Shown: piece after piece, positions 1 through 8,449 of the stretch
Layout of the letters: every line of letters begins with the position of its first letter
Position numbering within the stretch: position 1 is the stretch's first letter
Source of the DNA: JBKQHQ01 sp052148715
GTDB taxonomy: Bacteria; Pseudomonadota; Alphaproteobacteria; Rhizobiales; Xanthobacteraceae
NCBI GenBank assembly: GCA_052148715.1
Contig: JBKQHQ010000187.1
Location: forward strand, 1 to 44,682
Length of the DNA stretch: 44,682 nucleotides
Reading direction: 5' to 3'
Made by a program: the position numbers and the translations under genes
The notes under the pieces: generated by a model
Databases searched by the model: none
The model's input: only the letters and a program-made list of their open reading frames with translations
What the model was told of the DNA's origin: nothing

Positions 1-975
1 TTCTGGGCTAGCCGCGCCCAGTCGGATGCGGATGGCTACTGCCACATCCGCAACGTCATCGGGCCGGACGAATATCACGAACATGTCGACGACAGCGCGT
101 TCACTAACGTCATGGCGCGCTGGAACATCCGGCGCGCGATCGATGTGGCAGCATTGTTGCGCAAGCGCTGGCCGGAGTGCTGGGCAAGCCTTTCAAGCCG
201 CCTACGCCTTGATGACACTGAGCTGGACCAGTGGAAGAGTACCGCAGACAACATGGCGACCGGCCTCGATCCCAAAACGGGGCTGTTCGAACAGTTTGCG
301 GGCTATTTTGCTCTCGAACAGATCAATCTGGCGGACTACGCGGGCCGATCCGTGCCAATGGATGTGGTGCTTGGGCGGGAGCGGACGCAACGATCCCAGG
401 TGATCAAACAAGCCGATGTCGTGGCGCTTCTGGGGCTGCTGCCGGAGGAGTTCGCTCGTGACACGGCTGCGAAGAACTTTCGTTACTACGAGCCACGCTG
501 CGACCACGGCAGCTCGCTGAGCCGCGCCATGCATGGGCTCGTCGCCGCTCGGCTGGGCTACTCGGACGTGGCGCTGCGCTGCTTCCGGGAGACAGCGGCG
601 ATCGATCTCGCCGATACCCATGTGGCAATCGGCGGTGGCGTGCACATAGCGGCGCTCGGCGGCATCTGGCTGACGGCCGTGTTCGGTTTCGCGGGGCTGT
701 CATTGCGGAGCAATGGCGTGGCCATCGACCCGCAACTGCCGGCGGGTTGGCGCAGCCTCAGCTTCTGCCTACAGTGGCGCGGCCGCCGCCTCACGATCAG
801 GATCGACCAGGCCGGGCAACGCCTCGACGCAACGCTGAAAGAAGGAGAGCCGATGACGCTTGTCGTGAGCGGCGAGCCGCACGAGCTCCGCCGTAACGAG
901 GCGCTCCGGGTCTCCGCCGGAAGGCCGGATAGATCGACGGCCCTTCAACCGTCGAACTCGCCGCCCGCCGGCTGA
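1..975 (+). CDS. Glycoside hydrolase family 65 protein (3' part)
   Basis: This is the C-terminal part of a GH65 enzyme, the family of maltose, trehalose and kojibiose phosphorylases and related hydrolases, which act on alpha-linked glucose disaccharides. The frame is open from base 1, so the gene starts upstream of the window. The stretch around codons 21-34 contains GPDEYHEHVDD followed by a short TN, the family signature in which the glutamate after D is the general acid. RCDHGSSLS about 140 residues later, and a small beta-sandwich C-terminal domain, are also typical. The exact substrate cannot be told. A trehalose-6-phosphate synthase lies 12 kb downstream, so a link to alpha-glucoside or trehalose turnover is possible but is only inference. 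The gene stops 244 bases before the ATPase operon. Confidence 0.85.
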   Translation, partial: FWASRAQSDADGYCHIRNVIGPDEYHEHVDDSAFTNVMARWNIRRAIDVAALLRKRWPECWASLSSRLRLDDTELDQWKSTADNMATGLDPKTGLFEQFAGYFALEQINLADYAGRSVPMDVVLGRERTQRSQVIKQADVVALLGLLPEEFARDTAAKNFRYYEPRCDHGSSLSRAMHGLVAARLGYSDVALRCFRETAAIDLADTHVAIGGGVHIAALGGIWLTAVFGFAGLSLRSNGVAIDPQLPAGWRSLSFCLQWRGRRLTIRIDQAGQRLDATLKEGEPMTLVVSGEPHELRRNEALRVSAGRPDRSTALQPSNSPPAG

Positions 976-1219
976 TCCGTACACGATCGGCAACGGCCAG
1001 CCCGCGTGAAGGTTCTAACCTAAATGCGATCAACCCCTAAGCTGATAAGGTCGGGCATGAAGGCTGCTGACGTCAGAACGCCGACACGTTGCATTGCAAC
1101 CTTCCGACGCGCGACACAACTATTATTCTTAATCAAAGCGATCGCATCGCGGACCGGTATTTTGACCGACTTTGCGGGAGCGATGGCCAGCACCGTTCGT
1201 TGGCTGTAAGGGATGAGCA

Positions 1220-2656
1220 GTGGATACGAAGGGACAGTCGACGCCGCCGAGAGGCAAGATCCTTGCCGTGCGTGGAGCGGTGGTCGACGTCGCCTTCGAT
1301 GGCGCTGGGCTTCCACGGCTCGACGAAGCCCTCGTTGTCGAATGGGACCGGCCCGAAACGCTCATCGTCGAGGTGCAGGCGCATATCGACGAGACCACGG
1401 TGCGCGGGGTTGCGCTGCAAGCGACCGCCGGGCTCAGACGGGGAGCACCGGTGCGCGCGACCGGAAGGCCGCTCACCGTACCGGTCGGCGATGCTATTCT
1501 CGGTCGTCTACTCGACGTCGCCGGCAACACTCGCGACAACGGCCCGCCACTGCCGGCCGATATGTTGCGTTGGCCCATCCACCGAACGGCACCGCCGCTC
1601 GGAGACCGCAGCCCGGCCACCGCCATATTCGAAACCGGCATCAAGGTCATCGACCTTCTGGCTCCGCTCGCGCAAGGAGGGAAGGCCGCCATGTTCGGCG
1701 GCGCCGGTGTCGGCAAGACGGTCGTCGTCATGGAGCTCATCCATGCGATGGTCGAAAGCTACCAAGGCATTTCGGTCTTCGCCGGCATTGGCGAGCGCTC
1801 CCGCGAAGGCCACGAGCTCCTCACCGAAATGCAGCGATCCGGTGTGCTCGACCGAAGCGTCCTGGTCTACGGCCAGATGAATGAGCCGCCCGGCGCGCGC
1901 TGGCGGGTCGGGCTGACTGCGCTCACGATTGCGGAATATTTCCGCGACCAGAAACGACAAAACGTCTTGCTGCTCATGGACAACGTGTTTCGTTTCGTCC
2001 AGGCCGGCAGCGAAGTTTCGGGCCTTCTCGGCCGCCTGCCGTCGCGGGTCGGCTATCAGCCCACCCTCGCCACGGAAGTTGCGGCGCTGCATGAGCGCAT
2101 AGCGTCGGTCGCGGGCGTATCGGTTACCGCGATCGAAGCCGTTTATGTGCCGGCCGACGACTTCACCGATCCCGCAGTGACGTCCATCTCGAGCCACCTC
2201 GACAGCATGATCGTGCTGTCCCGATCGATGGCCGCCGAAGGCATGTATCCCGCCGTCGACCCGTTGAGCTCATCGTCCATTCTGCTCGATCCGATCGTCG
2301 TCGGCGAGGAGCATTACCACATTGCCGAGCAGGTGCGCGAGACGATCGCGCATTACAAGGAACTGCAAGACATCATCTCCCTGCTTGGAATTGAGGAACT
2401 GAGCGCCCGCGATCGCCTCATCGTCATGCGGGCGCGTAGGCTGCAACGCTTCCTCACGCAGCCCTTCGCGGTCACGGAGGCCTTCACCGGCAAACCCGGG
2501 CGATCCGTGCCGCTGGTGGAGACCCTCAAGGGCTGCCGAGCGATCCTTGACGGAACGTGCGACAAGTGGGCGGAGAGCTCGCTCTACATGGTCGGCACGA
2601 TCGACGAGGCGCGAGACAATGAACGTTCCGCAGGCCGCGAGGCAACGCCGGCATGA
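1220..2656 (+). CDS. atpD: N-ATPase (alternative F1Fo) subunit beta
   Basis: Catalytic beta subunit of an alternative F-type ATPase, acting on the cytoplasmic face of the membrane; 478 residues. The Walker A loop GGAGVGKT is at about residues 160-167, the catalytic glutamate is in GIGERSREG (about E192), and Walker B is LLLMDNVFRF (about D255). The C-terminal lever region reads EELSARD in place of the usual DELSEED. It is the first gene of the operon, unlike standard F-ATPase operons where alpha precedes gamma and beta; that order marks the N-ATPase type. The GTG start is chosen because AAGGGA lies 8 bases upstream. It overlaps atpC by ATGA. Confidence 0.95.
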   Translation: MDTKGQSTPPRGKILAVRGAVVDVAFDGAGLPRLDEALVVEWDRPETLIVEVQAHIDETTVRGVALQATAGLRRGAPVRATGRPLTVPVGDAILGRLLDVAGNTRDNGPPLPADMLRWPIHRTAPPLGDRSPATAIFETGIKVIDLLAPLAQGGKAAMFGGAGVGKTVVVMELIHAMVESYQGISVFAGIGERSREGHELLTEMQRSGVLDRSVLVYGQMNEPPGARWRVGLTALTIAEYFRDQKRQNVLLLMDNVFRFVQAGSEVSGLLGRLPSRVGYQPTLATEVAALHERIASVAGVSVTAIEAVYVPADDFTDPAVTSISSHLDSMIVLSRSMAAEGMYPAVDPLSSSSILLDPIVVGEEHYHIAEQVRETIAHYKELQDIISLLGIEELSARDRLIVMRARRLQRFLTQPFAVTEAFTGKPGRSVPLVETLKGCRAILDGTCDKWAESSLYMVGTIDEARDNERSAGREATPA

Positions 2657-3075
2657 GACTTCTGATCACAACTCCCACGGCCGTCGTCATCGACGATCCG
2701 GATGTCGCCGCCGTGCGCGCCGAGGACGAGAGCGGCAGCTTCGGCATTCTCAACGGCCATGCCAATTTCCTGACCGCGCTGACGGTTTCGGTGGTGAGCT
2801 GGCACCACGCCAACGATCGCCAGCGGTTCTGTGCCGTGCGCCGCGGGGTGCTGTCGGTAACTAACGGCAGCGAGGTGGCGATCGCGACGCGGGAAGCCAT
2901 CCCGGGCGATGACCTCGAGCATCTCGAACAAGTGGTGCTGGCGCAGTTCCGTGACTCACTTGAAGCCGAGCGGACCGCGCGGACCGAAAGCCTGCAACTG
3001 CAGATGAAAGCGATCAGACAGATCGTCCGCTACCTGCGGCCGGAACGATCCGGCGTATTCGGAGGCGGATCATGA
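2653..3075 (+). CDS. atpC: N-ATPase subunit epsilon
   Basis: Epsilon subunit of the F1 central stalk, 140 residues. The N-terminal beta-sandwich is visible as MRLLITTPTAVVIDDPDV and GSFGILNGHANFLTAL (family pattern G.fGILPgHa.f.t.L). A helical C-terminus rich in E, R and Q follows from about residue 90. The start overlaps the atpD stop and the stop overlaps the atpQ start, so translation is probably coupled. Order and sequence both fit the N-ATPase epsilon type. Confidence 0.92.
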   Translation: MRLLITTPTAVVIDDPDVAAVRAEDESGSFGILNGHANFLTALTVSVVSWHHANDRQRFCAVRRGVLSVTNGSEVAIATREAIPGDDLEHLEQVVLAQFRDSLEAERTARTESLQLQMKAIRQIVRYLRPERSGVFGGGS

Positions 3076-3371
3076 ATGCCAAGACCGTTGAGCCTGAGCC
3101 GAGCGTCCCGGACGGCATGACCGGCGCGGTTCGCAAGCAACAGGAACGCCGCAAGCATTGGCTGAATGAAGGCGAGCCCTCCGTGGCGCGCTTCGTTGGT
3201 CAAATCGGCGTTCTCGGTTGGATCATCGTCACGCCGACTTTGATCGGTCTCTTCGTCGGACGATGGCTCGATCACAAGTTCAGCACCGGCATTTTTTGGA
3301 GCGCGCCTTTGTTGCTGTTGGGCGTGGTGGTCGGGTTTTGGTCAGCGTGGCGATGGATGCACAAGCAATGA
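3072..3371 (+). CDS. atpQ: N-ATPase accessory subunit AtpQ (AtpI-like)
   Basis: Small membrane protein of 99 residues with a basic, hydrophilic first 40 residues and two membrane segments (about 46-66 and 73-95), ending in WRWMHKQ. The form resembles the AtpI/AtpZ family, small proteins encoded with F-type ATPases and thought to help rotor ring assembly or ion supply. Its place between atpC and atpR is diagnostic of the N-ATPase operon. Both ends overlap neighbours by ATGA. The precise function of AtpQ is not established. Confidence 0.85.
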   Translation: MNAKTVEPEPSVPDGMTGAVRKQQERRKHWLNEGEPSVARFVGQIGVLGWIIVTPTLIGLFVGRWLDHKFSTGIFWSAPLLLLGVVVGFWSAWRWMHKQ

Positions 3372-3670
3372 TGAAGCTCTACCTGGCCGAACACGAGCTC
3401 ATTCGACTTGTCTTTAGCGTGGGCGCATCGCTGGCCGCTGGGGCGTTGATCGGTATGTTCCACTTTCTGACGCTGCGATGGAACGTCGGAATGCTTGCAA
3501 CAGGCCAATCGCTGCCCCTGGCATTGGCGGTTCAGCTGGTTCGATTCGCGGTGATTGCCGGCGTGCTCGCCGTCATCGCCAGTCAGTTCGGTGCCGTGCC
3601 CCTGCTCGTCGCCGCCGCCGGCGTCCTGGCCACGCGGACCGCCGTCGTTCGATTGGGAGCGCGGCCGTGA
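3368..3670 (+). CDS. atpR: N-ATPase accessory subunit AtpR
   Basis: Membrane protein of about 100 residues with three hydrophobic segments; it occurs only with N-ATPases. The open frame extends further upstream, but the start at the ATGATG overlapping the atpQ stop is chosen because it keeps the ATGA coupling seen along the operon and removes a low-complexity extension. Two membrane arginines (in LTLRWN and QLVRFAV) are the sort of charged residues described for AtpR, proposed to interact with the extra carboxylate of the c ring. The interaction is a proposal from the literature, not visible here. Confidence 0.85.
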   Translation: MMKLYLAEHELIRLVFSVGASLAAGALIGMFHFLTLRWNVGMLATGQSLPLALAVQLVRFAVIAGVLAVIASQFGAVPLLVAAAGVLATRTAVVRLGARP

Positions 3671-4368
3671 TCGGATCGCCGCTTGCCTTGAAGACATTGT
3701 TCACGGTCGGACCGGTTCCGATCACCGAGCCCGTCGTCGTGACCTGGGGTCTCATGGCCGTCCTGGCGCTCGGTGGCTTCCTTGCAACGCGTTCGCTCGC
3801 CGTCGCGCCATCGCGCAGCCAAACGGTGATCGAGGTCATCGTGGGCGCAATCGAAGACCAGATTCGCGACACCATGCGTGTGGCGCCGGCGCCTTACCTG
3901 CCGCTCATCGGTACGCTGTTTGTGTTCATCCTCGCGGCGAACTGGTCGTCGGTGGTTCCCGGCATCGCCCCCCCGACGGCCCATATCGAAACGGATGCGG
4001 CGCTGGCATTGATCGTCTTCTTTGCCGTGATCTATTTCGGCATTCGCGCGCGCGGCGTCGGCGGCTACCTAAAAACCTTCGCCCAGCCGACCATCTTTAT
4101 GATTCCGCTCAATGTAGTCGAGACGTTTACCCGCACCTTTTCCATGGTCGTGCGGCTGTTCGGCAACATCATGAGCGGCGTTTTCATTATCGGCATCATT
4201 CTCTCGCTCGCGGGCCTGCTTGTGCCTATTCCGCTGATGGCGCTCGACCTGCTGACGGGAGCCATCCAAGCCTACATCTTCACGGTGCTGGCCATGGTGT
4301 TCATCGGCGGCGCCGTGAGCGAAGGACGCACCGACGGCAGCAATGAAAATGAAAGGGAAAAATCATGA
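3667..4368 (+). CDS. atpB: N-ATPase Fo subunit a
   Basis: Subunit a forms the ion half-channels beside the c ring. The product is 233 residues from the GTG that overlaps the atpR stop (GTGA). The upstream in-frame extension is out-of-frame shadow sequence of atpR and is left out. Several membrane helices are visible. The essential arginine lies in VVRLFGN (about R163), the family motif. The C-terminal QAYIFTVLAMVFIGGAV matches the last helix of subunit a. The tail is hydrophilic and overlaps atpE by ATGA. Confidence 0.95.
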   Translation: MIGSPLALKTLFTVGPVPITEPVVVTWGLMAVLALGGFLATRSLAVAPSRSQTVIEVIVGAIEDQIRDTMRVAPAPYLPLIGTLFVFILAANWSSVVPGIAPPTAHIETDAALALIVFFAVIYFGIRARGVGGYLKTFAQPTIFMIPLNVVETFTRTFSMVVRLFGNIMSGVFIIGIILSLAGLLVPIPLMALDLLTGAIQAYIFTVLAMVFIGGAVSEGRTDGSNENEREKS

Positions 4369-4610
4369 ACTGGATCGAGATCGTCAGCATCTTCGCTGCA
4401 ACAATAGCGGTATCGTTCGGCGCCATTGGTCCCGCGCTCAGCGAAGGACGAGCCGTCGCCGCCGCGATGGACGCCATCGCGCGTCAGCCGGAGGCCGCGG
4501 GCACAATATCGCGGACGCTGTTCGTCGGCCTGGCGATGATCGAGACCATGGCGATCTACTGTCTGGTGATCGCGCTGCTGGTGCTGTTCGCCAACCCCTT
4601 CATCCACTGA
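4365..4610 (+). CDS. atpE: N-ATPase Fo subunit c with Na+-type ion site
   Basis: Rotor-ring subunit of 81 residues: two helices joined by the polar loop ARQPEAAG. The ion-carrying glutamate is E60 in helix 2 (AMIETMAIYCL), followed by T61 and Y65. Helix 1 carries a second carboxylate, E27, in GPALSEGRA. Aligned by eye to the Na+-binding c subunit of Ilyobacter tartaricus, E27 falls on Gln32, E60 on Glu65, T61 on Ser66 and Y65 on Tyr70. A polar ligand in helix 1 plus E-T/S in helix 2 is the pattern of Na+-coupled rings, and the double glutamate is the N-ATPase version. Ion choice is a prediction. Confidence 0.95.
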   Translation: MNWIEIVSIFAATIAVSFGAIGPALSEGRAVAAAMDAIARQPEAAGTISRTLFVGLAMIETMAIYCLVIALLVLFANPFIH

Positions 4611-4614
4611 GCTT

Positions 4615-5370
4615 ATGCATATCGATTGGTGGACGCTGGCGCTCCAGACCGTCAATGTCCTTGTTCTCATCTGGATTCTCGCCCGGTTCTTCTTTCGGCC
4701 GGTCGTGAACATCGTAGCCAAGCGGCAGGAACAGGCAAAGATGCTGCTGGCCGCCTCGGCAGCGGCCCGCCAGGAAGCTGCCGAGGCCCGTGCCGAGGCA
4801 GAAAAAGCGCGCGCGCAAATCGGCGCCGAGCGGGACCGGCTGATGGCCGAGGCGCGGAAGTCGGCCGAGATCGAAAAAGCAAATCTGCTCGTGCTGTCGT
4901 CGGAAGAGATCGCGAGACTCCGCAGCGAGGCCGAAGCGGCGATCGCCCGGGGGGGAATAGCGGCCAAACAGGCGATCATCGCGCGTGCAAGCGAACTCTC
5001 CGTGGAAATTGCGCGGCGTCTGCTTGGACGACTTCGGTCAAAGATCACGTTGTCCGCGTTCCTCGATGAGCTCTGCCAGGAGCTGCGCGCCCTACCATCC
5101 GAGGAGAGAGAGCGATTCACCTCGGTGACGGGTCACGCAACCGAGGTCGTGACTGCGGCGCCGCTTTCCGAGGAAGAGATGGGGCAGGTCGGCGATGCAC
5201 TCACAGCGGCGTTCGGTTCGGAGTTGGCATTCGATTTTCGCGCTGATCCTTCCTTGATTGCCGGTATCGAACTTCACAGCCGCAACACGATCGTACGCAA
5301 TAGCTGGCGGGCGGATCTCGATCGAATTCGCGGGGAGCTGAGTCGTGACGAACATACCCACGGATCTTGA
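4615..5370 (+). CDS. atpF: N-ATPase Fo subunit b with delta-like C-terminus
   Basis: Peripheral-stalk subunit of 251 residues, much longer than a standard b subunit (about 160). One membrane helix is at about 7-27, then a long charged coiled coil (about 30-150, rich in A, E, K, R). From about residue 165 it stops looking like b and resembles the C-terminal domain of subunit delta: VVTAAPLSEEEMGQVGDAL, then DPSLIAGIEL, then a final helix LDRIRGEL. No separate atpH is present, so this domain probably supplies the delta contact to F1. The last 26 bases overlap atpA. Confidence 0.9.
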   Translation: MHIDWWTLALQTVNVLVLIWILARFFFRPVVNIVAKRQEQAKMLLAASAAARQEAAEARAEAEKARAQIGAERDRLMAEARKSAEIEKANLLVLSSEEIARLRSEAEAAIARGGIAAKQAIIARASELSVEIARRLLGRLRSKITLSAFLDELCQELRALPSEERERFTSVTGHATEVVTAAPLSEEEMGQVGDALTAAFGSELAFDFRADPSLIAGIELHSRNTIVRNSWRADLDRIRGELSRDEHTHGS

Positions 5371-6892
5371 CGGCTGGCTGACCGGCGCGAAGGAGCGCGT
5401 CAAGGCGACGACGCTCGCACCGGTCGCCGAGCAGGTCGGCCGTGTCGAGGCGGTCGCCGACGGCGTCGCGCTTGTTTCCGGACTGCCCGATGTGCGGCTC
5501 GATGAGCTCGTGCGCTTCGAGCGCGGCCAGGTCGGTTTCGCTCTCACCCTGGACCGCGATTCTCTCGGCTGCGTCCTCCTCGACGAGACCGAGGGCATCG
5601 AGGCGGGTGACCGAGTCAGCGGCACCGGCGAGGTGGCGCGCGTGCCGGTGGGGCCAGCCTTGCTCGGCCGTACCGTTGATCCGCTGGGCCGTCCGCTCGA
5701 CGGCGGCGGGACGGTCGATCCCGCGGGCTACGAACCCGTGGAGCGCCCTGCCCCGGCGATCATCGACCGCGATTTCGTCAGCGAGCCCGTCCAGACCGGC
5801 TTGCTCGTCCTTGATTCCATGTTTGCCCTGGGACGCGGCCAGCGCGAACTGATCATTGGGGATCGGGCCATCGGTAAGACGGCCATCGCCGTCGATTGCA
5901 TCATCAACCAGAAAACCAGCGACATTATCTGCGTCTATGTCGCGGTCGGGCAGAAGTCGTCCACGGTCAAGCGGGTGATCAATGCCATCAAGACGCACGG
6001 CGCACCTGAACGCTGCATTTTCGTGATAGCGGGTGCGTCAGCGGCTCCAGGACTGCAATGGATCGCTCCCTTTTCCGGCTTCACGATGGCGGAGTACTTT
6101 CGCGATCGCGGCCAGCACGCTCTTGTCGTCATCGACGACATGACCAAGCACGCCGCCACGCACCGCGAAATCGCCCTCCTCACACGGCAGCCTCCGGGCC
6201 GCGAGGCCTACCCCGGCGACGTGTTCTACGTCCATGCGCGGCTGCTCGAGCGCGCCGCAAAGCTCTCGCAGGCCGCAGGCGGCGGGTCGTTGACCGCGCT
6301 TCCCATCGCCGAGTTGGATGCCGGCAATTTGAGCGCATACATTCCCACTAACCTGATCTCGATCACCGACGGTCAGATCGTTCTCGATTCGCGGTTGTTC
6401 TACCAAGGTCACAAGCCGGCGATCGATGTCGGGACCAGCGTCAGCCGTGTCGGCGGCAAGACCCAGGCGCCGGCCTTGCGCGAGGCCGCGGAGGCGTTGC
6501 GGCTCGACTATGCCCAGTTCTTGGAACTTGAAATGTTCACGCGGTTCGGCGGCATCACCGATGTTCAAGTCAAGGGCACAATCGCGCGCGGCCAGCGTAT
6601 TCGCGTAATTCTCTCGCAACCCCAATACGCGTCGCTGCGGCTCGCGGACGAGGTTGCGCTTGTGCTCGCGTTGCAGGGCGGCCTTCTCGACACCTTACCG
6701 CTGGAACAAATCGGAAAATTCCGCTCCGAGCTTCCCGGCTGGCTCAACCGCTCGGCGGCATCGATCGTCGATGAAATCGAGCGCACCGGACGGCTCGACG
6801 ACGGCAAGAGCGTTGAGCTAAAGGCGAGTCTCACTCAGCTGGTAATGCAGCTTGCACCGCCGCCAACTGTGTCCGCCTCGAGGACCAAGTGA
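5345..6892 (+). CDS. atpA: N-ATPase subunit alpha
   Basis: Non-catalytic nucleotide-binding alpha subunit of the F1 head, 515 residues. The P-loop is GDRAIGKT (about 172-179), compared with GDRQTGKT in most alpha subunits. RPPGREAYPGDVFY is represented by RQPPGREAYPGDVFYVH, and the arginine-finger region reads VGTSVSRVGG. The N-terminus is short, as in the alternative family. The GTG start lies inside atpF; it is accepted because the protein aligns with alpha subunits from its first helix. Confidence 0.95.
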   Translation: MTNIPTDLDGWLTGAKERVKATTLAPVAEQVGRVEAVADGVALVSGLPDVRLDELVRFERGQVGFALTLDRDSLGCVLLDETEGIEAGDRVSGTGEVARVPVGPALLGRTVDPLGRPLDGGGTVDPAGYEPVERPAPAIIDRDFVSEPVQTGLLVLDSMFALGRGQRELIIGDRAIGKTAIAVDCIINQKTSDIICVYVAVGQKSSTVKRVINAIKTHGAPERCIFVIAGASAAPGLQWIAPFSGFTMAEYFRDRGQHALVVIDDMTKHAATHREIALLTRQPPGREAYPGDVFYVHARLLERAAKLSQAAGGGSLTALPIAELDAGNLSAYIPTNLISITDGQIVLDSRLFYQGHKPAIDVGTSVSRVGGKTQAPALREAAEALRLDYAQFLELEMFTRFGGITDVQVKGTIARGQRIRVILSQPQYASLRLADEVALVLALQGGLLDTLPLEQIGKFRSELPGWLNRSAASIVDEIERTGRLDDGKSVELKASLTQLVMQLAPPPTVSASRTK

Positions 6893-7749
6893 TGGTCGAG
6901 CGGCTGACCGATATCGTTACGCAGATCCAGAACGTCCGCCAGCTCGAGGCCGTCGTCACGGCCATGCGCGGGATCGCTGCCTCCCGAGCACAGAAAAGTC
7001 GGTCGTTGCTTGCGGGCACTGAGGCCTATACCGACGTGATGTCGCGCGCGATCGGACAGGCATTGAGCCTGCTGCCGCCGGAGGCATCGGCGTCGCCTCC
7101 GCCCGCGCATGACGGACATGCTCTCATCCTGTTTTGCGCCGAGCAAGGCTTCGCTGGAGCTTTCAGCGAGCGTGTCCTGGACGCGGCGGCGGCCGACATA
7201 GAAGGTGCGACGACCTTGGTCGTCGGGACCCGCGGTGCGGTCGTGGCGAACGAGCGAGGAATAAAGCCCGCCTGGTCGGCTCCGATGGCCACCCAGGTCG
7301 ATGTAATTCCAGGTTTCGCAAACCGGCTGGCTGATGCGCTATACGGCTATGTCGCCGCCGGCGCGATCGCCAAGGTCGACATCCTCTTCTCCCGAGCGGC
7401 GTCCTCGAGCGGCATTCACGTCGATCGCCATTCCCTGCTGCCGATCGACTTCGGGCGCTTTGCGCGGCCAATCGAGAAACTGCCTCCGTTGACCACCCTC
7501 GCGCCCCAGCTCTTGCTCGAACGCCTGGCCGGGGAATACGTCTATGCGCAGCTCTGCGAAGCGGCAATGCACGCCTTCGAAGCCGAGAACGAAGCTCGCA
7601 TGCTGGCCATGGCATCGACCAAGACCAACATCGAAGCAAAGCTCGCCGGACTCTCGCAACGCGAGCGCCAGCTTCGGCAGGAAGAGATCACCACCGAGAT
7701 CGTCGAGCTCGCCGCCGGTGCCGAGGCATCGCGGAGCATCCGTCGGTAG
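6892..7749 (+). CDS. atpG: N-ATPase subunit gamma
   Basis: Central-shaft gamma subunit, about 285 residues and rather divergent, as expected for the alternative family. N-terminal helix: ERLTDIVTQIQNVRQLEAVVTAMRG in pattern (residues 2-26). C-terminal helix: ENEARMLAMASTKTNIE, matching the conserved gamma C-terminus (A..RM.AM..A..N). The start is taken as the ATG in TGATG where the atpA stop overlaps; a GTG one codon earlier is possible. It is the last gene of the operon. No clear intrinsic terminator follows, and a gap of about 160 bases separates it from the Cache gene. Confidence 0.93.
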   Translation: MVERLTDIVTQIQNVRQLEAVVTAMRGIAASRAQKSRSLLAGTEAYTDVMSRAIGQALSLLPPEASASPPPAHDGHALILFCAEQGFAGAFSERVLDAAAADIEGATTLVVGTRGAVVANERGIKPAWSAPMATQVDVIPGFANRLADALYGYVAAGAIAKVDILFSRAASSSGIHVDRHSLLPIDFGRFARPIEKLPPLTTLAPQLLLERLAGEYVYAQLCEAAMHAFEAENEARMLAMASTKTNIEAKLAGLSQRERQLRQEEITTEIVELAAGAEASRSIRR

Positions 7750-7837
7750 CTCGGCCTTTGACGTGATTTCCCGGTGTCGTCGGCGACTGATGAACATCGC
7801 CCACCGATGCACTCGCCCGTCGCCGCCCTGTGAGTGC

Positions 7838-7878
7838 TTGATCCAGATCAAGGGCAACTCCTTAACCGAAGTCTAGCT
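7838..7878 (+). promoter_or_regulatory. FNR/FixK box and -10 upstream of the Cache gene
   Basis: TTGATCCAGATCAA (7838-7851) is a perfect match to the FNR/FixK consensus TTGAT-N4-ATCAA. A -10-like TAGCTT follows at 7873-7878. The centre of the box is about 41 bases before the implied transcription start near 7886, the usual class II spacing for FNR-type activators. The Cache gene starts at 7908. Binding is inferred from sequence only. Confidence 0.7.
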
Positions 7879-7907
7879 TTCAATTCATTCAAAATGGGAG
7901 GAGCGAC

Positions 7908-8363
7908 ATGCTGCGAGTATTTCTGGCAATCTTCTTTGGCTTGGCGCTGATGATGCCATCGGCGCGAGCCGCGGAGTTCGGTACGCGCGACGAGGCCGTG
8001 GCGATGGTCAAGCGCGTGCAGGAAAAGTTCAAGAAGGATGGTCCGGATGCGACGTTCAAGGCGGTCACGGAAAAGGTTGCCGAGTTTCACGATCGGGATC
8101 TGTATCCGTTCATCTACGACCTCAACGGCGTGTGCATCGCGCACGGCGCCGATGCGACCTTGGTCGGCAAAAATCTGATCAACGTGAAGGACGATAACGG
8201 AAAATTACTGATCCAGGAGCTGGTGGCCGTGGCCAAGGGTCCCGGAAGCGGCTGGGTCGATTTCCGTTGGCCTAACCCTATCACGAAGCAGATCCAGGAC
8301 AAATCGAGCTACGTGGAGCTTCTTGGCAAGACCTACCTCGTCGGTGTCGGTATTTACAAATAA
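7908..8363 (+). CDS. Secreted single-Cache-domain protein
   Basis: A 151-residue exported protein. The signal peptide is MLRVFLAIFFGLALMMPSARA with predicted cleavage before AEFG. The rest matches small Cache (sCache_2-type) domains: EAVAMVKRVQEKFKKDG, DLYPFIYDLNGVCIAHG, and the closing KTYLVGVGIYK. Cache domains bind small ligands such as organic acids outside the cytoplasm. Here there is no attached signalling domain, so it may be a free periplasmic ligand binder. A strong Shine-Dalgarno (GGGAGGAGCGAC) precedes the ATG. An FNR/FixK box upstream suggests induction at low oxygen. Confidence 0.85.
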   Translation: MLRVFLAIFFGLALMMPSARAAEFGTRDEAVAMVKRVQEKFKKDGPDATFKAVTEKVAEFHDRDLYPFIYDLNGVCIAHGADATLVGKNLINVKDDNGKLLIQELVAVAKGPGSGWVDFRWPNPITKQIQDKSSYVELLGKTYLVGVGIYK

Positions 8364-8404
8364 TGGAATGGAGAAGTAGCGCCCGATCGCTGGCGATGTA
8401 GTAT

Positions 8405-8429
8405 CATGGCCGGGGCCGTCCCGGCCATG
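8405..8429. terminator. Hairpin after the Cache gene
   Basis: CATGGCCGGG and CCCGGCCATG form a perfect 10-bp stem around a 5-base loop, 42 bases after the Cache stop. There is no U-tract, so it is either a weak or factor-assisted terminator, or half of a dispersed palindromic repeat of the TCATGGCCGG kind also seen at 38905-38992. Confidence 0.45.
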
Positions 8430-8449
8430 CGCGTTTGGACGCCACCGCT

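Noticed and set aside
1123..1136. FNR-like TTATTCTTAATCAA upstream of the ATPase operon
   Set aside because: The right half ATCAA is good but the left half TTATT matches only 3 of 5 bases and no well-placed -10 was found; too weak to claim.
1508..2197. Open frame antisense to atpD
   Set aside because: Lies wholly within the conserved beta subunit; no start signal and no recognisable product.
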